Source of the DNA: Euryarchaeota archaeon UBA250
Lineage (GTDB): Archaea; Thermoplasmatota; Poseidoniia; Poseidoniales; Thalassarchaeaceae
Direction of reading: 5' to 3'
DNA length: 15,127 bases
Assembly (NCBI GenBank): GCA_002504845.1
Contig: DATW01000039.1
Span: 7,371-22,497, forward strand
Below the pieces are notes generated by a model. It was given only the letters and a program-made list of their open reading frames with translations. It was not told where the DNA came from and did no database searches. Positions within the stretch are counted from its first letter, which is position 1, and every line of letters begins with the position of its first letter. Of the stretch, positions 8,803-14,927 are shown piece by piece. Made by a program: the position numbers and the translations under genes.

Positions 8803-9009
8803 ATGTTGATACCCGTTAGATGTTGGAGTTGCGGCAAAGTGGTCGCTCACCTATACAAGAAATACACCGAGCGCACCGCAGCAGGGGAAGACCCCCAGGC
8901 AGTCCTCGATGACTTAGCCCTCAACAGATATTGTTGCAGGCGGATGTTCGTCGGCCATATCGATCTCATAGACGATGTAGCCCCATTCAGCCTCCCTCGA
9001 GATGTTTGA
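8803..9009 (+). CDS. rpoN: DNA-directed RNA polymerase subunit N (Rpb10 homologue)
   Basis: At 68 residues this is the small zinc-binding archaeal polymerase subunit equivalent to eukaryotic Rpb10. It shows the family N-terminus MLIPVRCWSCGKV with Cys7 and Cys10, and the RYCCRRM motif with the adjacent Cys44 and Cys45, which complete the zinc site. It ends in HIDLIDDVAPF. GGTGA at 8792-8796, inside the uS9 stop region, is 6 bases from the ATG. RpoK normally follows in archaeal operons of this type, but here only 51 bases separate rpoN from a tRNA-Pro. Confidence 0.96.
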   Translation: MLIPVRCWSCGKVVAHLYKKYTERTAAGEDPQAVLDDLALNRYCCRRMFVGHIDLIDDVAPFSLPRDV

Positions 9010-9060
9010 AGACATCGGCAAGGCTTTGAGCGAACAGATTAGCGCTGTATTATCCTGAAA

Positions 9061-9138
9061 GGGCTTGTAGGTTAGCTTGGCCTATACTTCGCGGCTGGGG
9101 GTCGCGAGACCCAGGTTCAAATCCTGGCAGGCCCACCA
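9061..9138 (+). tRNA. tRNA-Pro (anticodon GGG), CCA encoded
   Basis: The acceptor stem GGGCTTG (9061-9067) pairs with CAGGCCC (9128-9134) with one G-U. The D arm is 9070-9088, with GG in the loop and a T-T mismatch at the last pair. The anticodon stem CGCGG (9090-9094) pairs with TCGCG (9102-9106) around the loop CTGGGGG, giving anticodon GGG (codon CCC). The T arm is CCAGG-TTCAAAT-CCTGG (9111-9127). Discriminator A is at 9135 and CCA is encoded at 9136-9138. No intron is seen. The gene sits between rpoN and ligA and may be processed from a shared transcript. Confidence 0.93.
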
Positions 9139-9188
9139 CAATTCTCCTTCAGCGCATGCTTGAAACGATACCTCCCACCATGTGTAAC

Positions 9189-11312
9189 ATGCACGGGGGC
9201 GCTGGCGACCATTTGGAGGCCGAGCATCTAGCCTCGGAGATTGAACGCCATTCAGAACTGTACTACAATCATGCCGAACCTGAAATTACAGATGCACAAT
9301 TTGACCTTCTTATCCAGCGCCTCAGAGAAATAGACCCCTCAAACCCCCAACTCGAAAAGGTCGGAGCAGACCCCGCACCCGGATCGGTGAAGGTTGAACA
9401 CCTCTATCCCATGCTGAGCTTGGATAAAGCAAATACTCCAGAGGAGATCGCCCATTTCGTCAATACTACTTCAGCTGCAACCAAGAGATTCGTTGTCCAA
9501 CCAAAGCTCGACGGCTCTGCCGTGTCCTTGGAATATCGTCGTGGTATGCTATTCAGGGCAGTAACACGCGGAAGCGGAACGAGAGGGGAAGACGTTACAC
9601 GCAACGTGAGAAGAATACCCAATATCCCTAGCCGAATAAAATGGCGTGGAGACTGTTACGTCAGGGGGGAAGTCGTCATGCTACTCGACACATACAGGGA
9701 GAATTACGCTGAAGTCGCACCCAATCCCCGAAATCTCGCTGCAGGCGCACTTCGACAAAAGAATCCCGAGTCCGGTAAGGCAAGGGCCGAAGATCTCAGA
9801 TTTTTTGCATATGATGCCAAATTCCCAGAAGGAGAAAGTGGAGATGAAAGCACAAACCCGTCCTCTTATGCCTACGATTCTCAAACCTTGGAATGGCTAT
9901 CCTCCATGGACATCCAGCCAGCAGGAAGATTCGTCGTTCAGGCTGATGATTCTGATGAAGTAATAGAATTATTAATTTCGAAAACAGAGGAGGCGATAAG
10001 AAGTAGAGATGAGATGCCATGGGAGATAGACGGCCTTGTGATCAAAGTCGATGAACTCTCAAAGAGGCCTCTTCTTGGAGAAACTGCACATCATCCGAGA
10101 TGGGCCCTCGCATGGAAATTCCCTCCTGAGGAGGCGATCACTGTCGTTATGTCTGTAGATTGGCAAACAGGTCGAACCGGTAACGTAACTCCCGTAGCAA
10201 GAGTTGCCCCAGTAATGGTTTCAGGGGTAACTGTAGAAAATACAACACTCCACAACCCAGGAGAAGTCGAGCGATTGGGTTTGAAGATAGGCGATCGTGT
10301 AATGATTGTCAGGAGAGGAGATGTGATACCCAAGATCACCGAGGTCATTGGCCAAGCCACAAAAGCCGATCTGGATGGAAGAAGACACTCTGATGGATCA
10401 CCTTTCCATGAGCCTCTCCCCGATCGAACTGATGTGCAACCACCCTCTGAATGCCCCCGGTGTGCTACAAAGTTGCATTCCGAGGGTGCATTCCTAAAAT
10501 GCGGGAATCCAGGATGCCCGTCTCGTATCGTCCGTTCCCTCCTCTATTGGTGCAAATCATTGGAAATCGATGGCGTAGGTGAAAAACTAGCCAATCAACT
10601 CGTGGAGTCGGGACTTGTACCGGAACTTGCAGATTTGTACCGACTCTCTCATGCGGATGTAATATCGCTTGAGCGCATGGGAGAAAAATCAGCCCGTCAC
10701 GTCATCGATCAGATTCAATCCAAAAGAAAAATGCCGCTTGATCAGTTCGTTGCATCCCTTGGTTTGCCCCGTATAGGGCCCGAGATAGCATCCATGATAT
10801 CTGGAGAAATTGTAACGATGGAGCAATACAGAGATTTTGTGAATATTTGGTCATTAGGCGGCGATCAGGCAGCCTCCATACTTCCCCGGCTGGTTGCCAT
10901 TGATGGAATCGGAGAGATAGTCGCCCAGCTGTTCCTTGATGGGTCAAGCGGCAATTGGAGCCAGATAGAAGACCTGTCCTCCCTTCTTGAAATAACACCT
11001 GTTCAAACAAAGGATCAATCCAGTGGTCTATTGGCTGGATTAACGTTCTGTATCACAGGATCCTTGACGCGTCCAAGGAAAGAAATTGAGTTAATGATTC
11101 GAAGTGCTGGGGGAAAGGTGACAAGCTCGGTTTCAAGTCGACTTGACTATCTAATCACAGGAGATGCTGCAGGATCGAAACTGGAAAAGGCAACTAGGAT
11201 GAAAGTCACCGTTCTGAATGAAGAACAACTCATGGAAATGATGGATAAAAATCCTGAAAATAAAACTCTAGAAGAAAGTGCCAATGCACAACGTAGCCTC
11301 TTTGAGTATTAG
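9189..11312 (+). CDS. ligA: NAD+-dependent DNA ligase
   Basis: The enzyme seals nicks in duplex DNA using NAD+, in replication and repair. All LigA domains are present (numbered from the upstream ATG at 9156): Ia (about 22-60, with LYYNHAEPEITD), the adenylation domain with nucleophile Lys117 in KLDG, TRGSGTRGEDVT, RGEV, RNLAAGALR, EIDGLVIKV and WKFP; an OB domain with GRTGNVTPVARV; a Cys4 zinc finger (Cys433, 436, 449, 454); helix-hairpin-helix repeats (about 465-600); and a C-terminal BRCT (about 624-697). The best start by comparison with E. coli is ATG 9189 (707 residues); ATGs at 9156 (718) and 9180 are possible, and none has a clear Shine-Dalgarno. Several conserved positions differ (see findings). 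LigA is bacterial in origin and rare in archaea, so transfer is likely. The 3' end overlaps the convergent PAC2 gene by 4 bases. Confidence 0.93.
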   Translation: MHGGAGDHLEAEHLASEIERHSELYYNHAEPEITDAQFDLLIQRLREIDPSNPQLEKVGADPAPGSVKVEHLYPMLSLDKANTPEEIAHFVNTTSAATKRFVVQPKLDGSAVSLEYRRGMLFRAVTRGSGTRGEDVTRNVRRIPNIPSRIKWRGDCYVRGEVVMLLDTYRENYAEVAPNPRNLAAGALRQKNPESGKARAEDLRFFAYDAKFPEGESGDESTNPSSYAYDSQTLEWLSSMDIQPAGRFVVQADDSDEVIELLISKTEEAIRSRDEMPWEIDGLVIKVDELSKRPLLGETAHHPRWALAWKFPPEEAITVVMSVDWQTGRTGNVTPVARVAPVMVSGVTVENTTLHNPGEVERLGLKIGDRVMIVRRGDVIPKITEVIGQATKADLDGRRHSDGSPFHEPLPDRTDVQPPSECPRCATKLHSEGAFLKCGNPGCPSRIVRSLLYWCKSLEIDGVGEKLANQLVESGLVPELADLYRLSHADVISLERMGEKSARHVIDQIQSKRKMPLDQFVASLGLPRIGPEIASMISGEIVTMEQYRDFVNIWSLGGDQAASILPRLVAIDGIGEIVAQLFLDGSSGNWSQIEDLSSLLEITPVQTKDQSSGLLAGLTFCITGSLTRPRKEIELMIRSAGGKVTSSVSSRLDYLITGDAAGSKLEKATRMKVTVLNEEQLMEMMDKNPENKTLEESANAQRSLFEY

Positions 11313-12112
11313 CCGAACATCGAGGTGTTTCCACCACTTGCTGGTCCCGGTGGCTGATTGACAGAACCCGACATCATTTCATTGATTTCGCCTTCTATCC
11401 TTCGCGCCTCTTCTAGAAGTGGTTCCGAATCTAGCTTTATGGCTGGTAGTAATTCATCTAGCCGACCGAGCACCCTGGCTGCAGTTCTAGCATCTGGCCC
11501 CATTCCTTGCATTGGCCCGGAGCATTCTGCCAGCAATGCCATCGCATCGAATCCTCTTCTCGAAGCCTCATTTAGGATAACTCCTGTAAGGCCACCTATT
11601 GCCCCTTGTTCCATCCTATCAATACCCAAATCCGAGAGAGAGGTAAGCGCCCTCTCTGTAGAAGCAGCACCTTTTACAGTCTCATTCGAGTCATCATCAT
11701 CATCTATTGTATGACCGCTTTCAATCGCCTTAGAATACGAATCTAGAACCAACATCGCCCCTGCCTTTTCTGAGATTGACCATTCAACAAATTCCTCGCT
11801 CAAGGGGAGAATCAAATCAGTCGGAATTTGAACCTCAGAGACAACAACGAGCACACTGTCGCAGGACTCATGATTGCAAACCGGCTCACCAGAGTAAATT
11901 CTAACAGTCGGCATCGAAAGCCCATTTTTCACAATACAAGCCTGCGGTAGGCTGGGATGTCTAATGCTGCCAACCATTTCCAGATCGAGAGTTTCTACTA
12001 TGTGGTGCGCCACAATATTCGCAACAAAACCAGGACCAGGGAAGCAGACAACAACAAGCGCTCCAGATCTAGACGAATCGTCCAACAAATCGATGCTCAC
12101 ATCCGATGACAT
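11309..12112 (-). CDS. PAC2-family proteasome assembly chaperone
   Basis: The 267-residue product from ATG 12112 shows the PAC2 pattern: a first strand and turn ALVVVCFPGPGFVANIVA, then a helix, then LEMVGSIRHPSLPQ and PTVRIYSG, and in the second half IGGLTGVILNEASRRGF and GPDARTAARVLGRLDELL. Family members (Pba1/Pba2 in yeast, PbaA/PbaB in archaea) assist 20S proteasome assembly or associate with its alpha ring in the cytoplasm. An acidic run of five Asp lies in the middle (around 11695-11710). A Gly/Pro-rich tail ends in MFG. The open frame extends to a GTG at 12151, but the PAC2 pattern begins soon after 12112, so the inner ATG is preferred. It lies head-to-head with the PD-(D/E)XK nuclease gene. 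Confidence 0.85.
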   Translation of the reverse strand: MSSDVSIDLLDDSSRSGALVVVCFPGPGFVANIVAHHIVETLDLEMVGSIRHPSLPQACIVKNGLSMPTVRIYSGEPVCNHESCDSVLVVVSEVQIPTDLILPLSEEFVEWSISEKAGAMLVLDSYSKAIESGHTIDDDDDSNETVKGAASTERALTSLSDLGIDRMEQGAIGGLTGVILNEASRRGFDAMALLAECSGPMQGMGPDARTAARVLGRLDELLPAIKLDSEPLLEEARRIEGEINEMMSGSVNQPPGPASGGNTSMFG

Positions 12113-12168
12113 GATGAGCCATGCCCACAAGACCGACATAACCATTGGCACGCCGGAAGGAGCGGATT

Positions 12169-12174
12169 GGGTGA
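12169..12174 (+). promoter_or_regulatory. Shine-Dalgarno GGGTGA deciding the start of the PD-(D/E)XK nuclease
   Basis: GGGTGA is followed by 5 bases and then ATG at 12180. The spacing and sequence match the sites before uL13 and rpoN in the same window. No comparable site precedes the upstream in-frame ATGs at 11964, 12111 or 12114. Confidence 0.6.
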
Positions 12175-12179
12175 ATCAG

Positions 12180-13337
12180 ATGAATGAGGGATTCCGCGCA
12201 CACCAACTTTCTCCATCATCTTGGAGCAGGTATGAGCAGTGTCCGAGGAAGTATTGGCTTTCCAGACAGAGGCTCCCGCGGAAAGCAAGCATGCCCGCAG
12301 CTCTTGGGAATGCAGTTCACAATTCAGTAGAAGACATATGCAATCTGGACATCCACGATCGAGATGATGATGAAGTCGGTTGGATGCCTCCCACGGCAAA
12401 AGCGATCTTAGATCGCCATTGGAAAATTGAGAAAGATGGATTCATGGCAACTCCAAGACATCCGCGCTGGAAAGATGAACTCATCACACAAGCCCACGAC
12501 GGCCTAGTAGGCGCGTTGAACATACTTTGCAGCAAGTCTCTTCTACCCCAGACCAAATTATCTGAACTCACAATATCCGATTGGAAGTATGTCCAATCAA
12601 TAGTGCTTGCAAATGAAGGGACTTTGGTTTCAGAATGCGGTCGCCTGATGGGCCGATTGGATTTGTTGGTAGCAGATTTAGATGAAAACGGCCAATCGAG
12701 AGGTTGGATCGTAGCTGACCTGAAGACGGGCCGACCACCTGTCGGCGCACTTGATCCGAAAGTTAGCAGACAATTGCGCTTCTATCGCGACCTACTCAAA
12801 AGAAACAATCCCGATCACCCTCCAATAAGAGCCGAAGGCTGGTATTCAGCGAATCAAACAATACACGAGGCTACAGGAGATAATGTGATCGATGACGCAT
12901 TCGTTGCATGGGAGGGGATGAGGCCCAGTTCGGAACCCCTTGAGGCAACACCGGGCGAGCGAACATGCGGCTTCTGTGAGTGGAAGGCATGGTGCCCCGC
13001 ATGGTGGAACGCAACGGCCGAGGGGCTCCTCCCCTCATCTGGCGCCTTTAGGGACGAAGTAGTTCAGATCATACGGTACGACTCAGAAGGAGGAGCCGGA
13101 CTCATAGAGAGGATGGCTCCTGTAGATGAATCTGGAAACGTCTCGCCATCGCCGAAGCGTTTCGGTTTTACAGTGAAGGATCAGGCAAAGAACCAACTTG
13201 ACGAATTAATATCGGATGGATACGAAGGAACACTGTTCATCGGTAGCGCCAGGGTATCGTCCAAGGTGCTTCACCTGGGAGATTGGAGCGAAATCATTCC
13301 TTGGCAGCCAATATCGGAAAGCCCTATGCCTGTTTGA
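12180..13337 (+). CDS. PD-(D/E)XK nuclease with probable 4Fe-4S cluster (RecB/AddB/Cas4-like)
   Basis: A 385-residue protein of the PD-(D/E)XK superfamily, PDDEXK_1 type. Seen: LSPSSWSRYEQCPRKYWLSR at the N-terminus (Cys21), GNAVH (His47), GRLDLLVAD (Asp161), ADLKTG (Asp180, Lys182), the QLRFY helix (Gln198, Tyr202), and CGFCEWKAWCP (Cys263, 266, 272). His, Asp, Asp-x-Lys and the Q-x3-Y motif form the metal-dependent nuclease site; one N-terminal plus three C-terminal Cys is the Fe-S arrangement of AddB and Cas4. Residues about 293-385 form an extra beta-rich domain, perhaps OB-like. The protein is probably a DNA end-processing nuclease. The start follows GGGTGA; ATGs at 12111 and 12114 would add 22-23 residues. 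The 3' end overlaps the convergent exonuclease gene by 14 bases. No helicase domain is attached. Confidence 0.85.
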   Translation: MNEGFRAHQLSPSSWSRYEQCPRKYWLSRQRLPRKASMPAALGNAVHNSVEDICNLDIHDRDDDEVGWMPPTAKAILDRHWKIEKDGFMATPRHPRWKDELITQAHDGLVGALNILCSKSLLPQTKLSELTISDWKYVQSIVLANEGTLVSECGRLMGRLDLLVADLDENGQSRGWIVADLKTGRPPVGALDPKVSRQLRFYRDLLKRNNPDHPPIRAEGWYSANQTIHEATGDNVIDDAFVAWEGMRPSSEPLEATPGERTCGFCEWKAWCPAWWNATAEGLLPSSGAFRDEVVQIIRYDSEGGAGLIERMAPVDESGNVSPSPKRFGFTVKDQAKNQLDELISDGYEGTLFIGSARVSSKVLHLGDWSEIIPWQPISESPMPV

Positions 13338-14142
13338 TATGATACTCGGCGACTCTACTCCTTGTAGCCTTATCAATAGGACTCGATTCAGACACCAGCC
13401 ATTTTGCATATTGGGGATCACATGAATCAATGAATGAGAACGATTTGCCTGAATATTTCCCAAATGTAATGACAAATTCTCCATGCTTGAATATAACCGA
13501 ATCATCTGAATCTCCTAGAAAAATACCCTTTTCTTCCTCTTTTCTCACAGCAGAAGATTTTCTATTTCGATTACACAATTCTTGAATCCTCTCCAATCCC
13601 CCTTTCAGAATTGATTTATTGTCCCCTATCATTTTCCATAGAAGCACCAATGTGGCAGCAGCATCTGCATCCGCGCTGTGCGCCCTATCGAGACCAATAC
13701 CGTATCTTTTGCATAGGTGACCAAGAGTATGCCTGCCAGGAATTTTCAACGCCCTTGCCAACTCAAGAGTATCAACAAGAGCATAGGGTATTGGTACAGT
13801 CTCCCCGACCCTCATAAATTCAAATTCAATGAATCGCCAATCAAATCCGTTGACGTTATGGCCAATGATTATCGCACCATCAATCAATTCTGCGATATCC
13901 CCTGCATGTGTGCCAAATGAACCATGACCAATGACGTCTTCATTGGAAATACCATGCACTCTCATGGACGCCTCTGGAATTTTGATCCCCGGATCGATCA
14001 ACTCAGTTCGAGACACACTGCTACCATCCACATCCCTCCCTATGAAGGCGTACTGCACAATCCTATCCTTTCTAGGATTCAGTCCAGTGGTTTCAGTGTC
14101 AAATCCGAGAACTTTGAAGCCATCGAACAAAGACATGAACAT
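13324..14142 (-). CDS. DEDDh 3'-5' exonuclease (DnaQ/ExoX-like)
   Basis: The 272-residue product has the three motifs of DnaQ-type exonucleases: FDTETTG (Asp15, Glu17), GHNVNGFDWRF (Asp101) and HSADADA (His155, Asp160). His at motif III makes it the DEDDh type, which removes nucleotides from 3' ends with two metal ions. After a basic linker (about 192-206) a C-terminal domain reads ITFGKYSGKSFSFI, then QYAKWLV, resembling the small domain found at the C-terminus of exodeoxyribonuclease X and in DUF3820 proteins. The start is ATG 14142; ATG 14136 is equally possible and changes two residues. It is unlikely to be a polymerase proofreading subunit, as no polymerase gene is near; a repair or recombination role beside the convergent nuclease is more likely. 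Confidence 0.9.
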   Translation of the reverse strand: MFMSLFDGFKVLGFDTETTGLNPRKDRIVQYAFIGRDVDGSSVSRTELIDPGIKIPEASMRVHGISNEDVIGHGSFGTHAGDIAELIDGAIIIGHNVNGFDWRFIEFEFMRVGETVPIPYALVDTLELARALKIPGRHTLGHLCKRYGIGLDRAHSADADAAATLVLLWKMIGDNKSILKGGLERIQELCNRNRKSSAVRKEEEKGIFLGDSDDSVIFKHGEFVITFGKYSGKSFSFIDSCDPQYAKWLVSESSPIDKATRSRVAEYHIKQA

Positions 14143-14212
14143 CCGAAAAGGACGAGGATGTTGATGATATCGGCGTGAGAAGTGCTTTCAAGACAAACCC
14201 GCTGGTCAGGGC

Positions 14213-14566
14213 ATGGTGAGATCGATTGAAATTACCAAGGCCTCAGTAAGAGATCGGCTGGTAGTAGATTCTGAAGTCTGGATGGAGCATCCCGATGATC
14301 ATGATTTCCAACCCAGAGCCTCGATTGAAGGGAAGCGATTGATGATATCCAATGCAGGTCAATTGATCGATTCTGCTTCCATCGAACTCGATGATGAGCA
14401 ATACGCCGCAGCGGAGAGAGACAGACTGATCGAACTCAGAGTCAAGTTCGGCGTTCAGGGTATGCATGGGGTTCTAGTTCACAAAACCCCAAACCCTAGA
14501 GACGGCCCGAAAGCCAAGAAACTCGCCGAATCAAGGTGGAAGACAGTCCTTCCTCTGAAATTCTAA
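14213..14566 (+). CDS. Hypothetical 117-residue protein
   Basis: I do not recognise this family. It begins MVRSIEITKASVRDRLVVDS, has a polar middle with EHPDDHDF, an IELDDEQYAAAERDRLIEL helix (residues about 57-75) and a basic C-terminal part with KAKKLAESRWKTVLP. There is no signal peptide or membrane segment, and no metal-binding Cys/His cluster, so it is likely cytoplasmic. It is divergent from the exonuclease gene with a 70-base gap that lacks a clear TATA box, and ends 43 bases before tRNA-Arg. Codon use and amino acid composition look like the neighbours, and no long competing frame on the other strand looks coding. Confidence 0.7.
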   Translation: MVRSIEITKASVRDRLVVDSEVWMEHPDDHDFQPRASIEGKRLMISNAGQLIDSASIELDDEQYAAAERDRLIELRVKFGVQGMHGVLVHKTPNPRDGPKAKKLAESRWKTVLPLKF

Positions 14567-14609
14567 CCACCGCTGAGATTATACCAAATCCGATGAACGC
14601 CGGCTTGCT

Positions 14610-14686
14610 GGACCCATAGTGTAGCCTGGATATCACACGAGCTTGCGGAGCTTGTAACCCGTGTTCGAATCGCGGTGGGTCCGCCA
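14610..14686 (+). tRNA. tRNA-Arg (anticodon GCG), CCA encoded
   Basis: The acceptor stem GGACCCA (14610-14616) pairs perfectly with TGGGTCC (14676-14682). The D arm is GTG (14619-14621) with CAC (14634-14636), with the loop containing GCCTGGATA. The anticodon stem CGAGC (14638-14642) pairs with GCTTG (14650-14654) around the loop TTGCGGA, giving anticodon GCG (codon CGC). The T arm is CCGTG-TTCGAAT-CGCGG (14659-14675). Discriminator G is at 14683 and CCA at 14684-14686. The G discriminator and D-loop sequence agree with archaeal tRNA-Arg. No intron is seen. Confidence 0.9.
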
Positions 14687-14687
14687 A

Positions 14688-14855
14688 TTAATCCATTAAT
14701 TTCTCAATTTCCTGAGAAAATAAGATCAGGGTCGGAGCCCAAAGACCGACAAATACCCCGAGCATCTCATCCGCTTGAACGAAGTAGATGTAAACCGATC
14801 CCAAGATCGAAACTGCACTCGCTGCCAAACCTAATTTTGAAATCATTCCTTCCAT
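14688..14855 (-). CDS. Small two-helix membrane protein (55 residues)
   Basis: A minus-strand frame from ATG 14855 to TAA at 14688 encodes 55 residues. Two hydrophobic segments are seen: about residues 5-26 (LGLAASAVSILGSVYIYFV) and 31-46 (MLGVFVGLWAPTLILF), joined by a short QADE turn and followed by a charged SQEIEKLMD tail. A likely Shine-Dalgarno, AGAGG, lies about 7 bases upstream, and a TATA-like box and palindrome lie above that. The GLWAPT motif and clean helical-hairpin layout suggest a genuine small membrane protein, but I cannot name a family or function. Its stop codon sits one base from the 3' end of the convergent tRNA-Arg. Confidence 0.68.
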   Translation of the reverse strand: MEGMISKLGLAASAVSILGSVYIYFVQADEMLGVFVGLWAPTLILFSQEIEKLMD

Positions 14856-14875
14856 TGTAAAACCTCTAAAATGTC

Positions 14876-14888
14876 CTAGATTATCTAG
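14876..14888. repeat. 13-base perfect palindrome (possible operator)
   Basis: CTAGAT-T-ATCTAG, two perfect 6-base arms around one base. It lies between a TATA-like box (14891-14897, minus strand) and the start of the small membrane protein gene, where an archaeal repressor would block initiation. No other copy was noticed in the window. Confidence 0.4.
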
Positions 14889-14890
14889 AG

Positions 14891-14897
14891 TATTAAA
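14891..14897 (-). promoter_or_regulatory. TATA-like box for the small membrane protein gene
   Basis: On the minus strand this reads TTTAATA, close to the archaeal box A consensus. It is 36 bases upstream of the ATG at 14855, so initiation about 25 bases downstream would leave a short leader that includes the AGAGG site. It lies in the 72-base gap after the stop of the preceding minus-strand gene. Confidence 0.4.
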
Positions 14898-14927
14898 CTG
14901 GTGTTTGAATCACAGCAACTCTGAAAA

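Noticed and set aside
11358..11714. 118-codon plus-strand frame across the PAC2 gene
   Set aside because: Low-complexity Ser-rich shadow; the minus strand shows PAC2 motifs throughout.
11964..12110. Longer N-terminus for the PD-(D/E)XK nuclease starting at 11964
   Set aside because: It would overlap the PAC2 coding region by about 150 bases, has no ribosome site and does not resemble the family N-terminus.
12180..13337. Calling the nuclease Cas4
   Set aside because: It has the Cys and PD-(D/E)XK pattern, but there is no CRISPR array or cas1/cas2 nearby, and the protein has a long extra domain.
14610..14686. Reading the second tRNA as tRNA-Thr with anticodon TGT
   Set aside because: The loop CTTGTAA has no pairing stem, whereas CGAGC/GCTTG around TTGCGGA forms a proper anticodon arm giving GCG.
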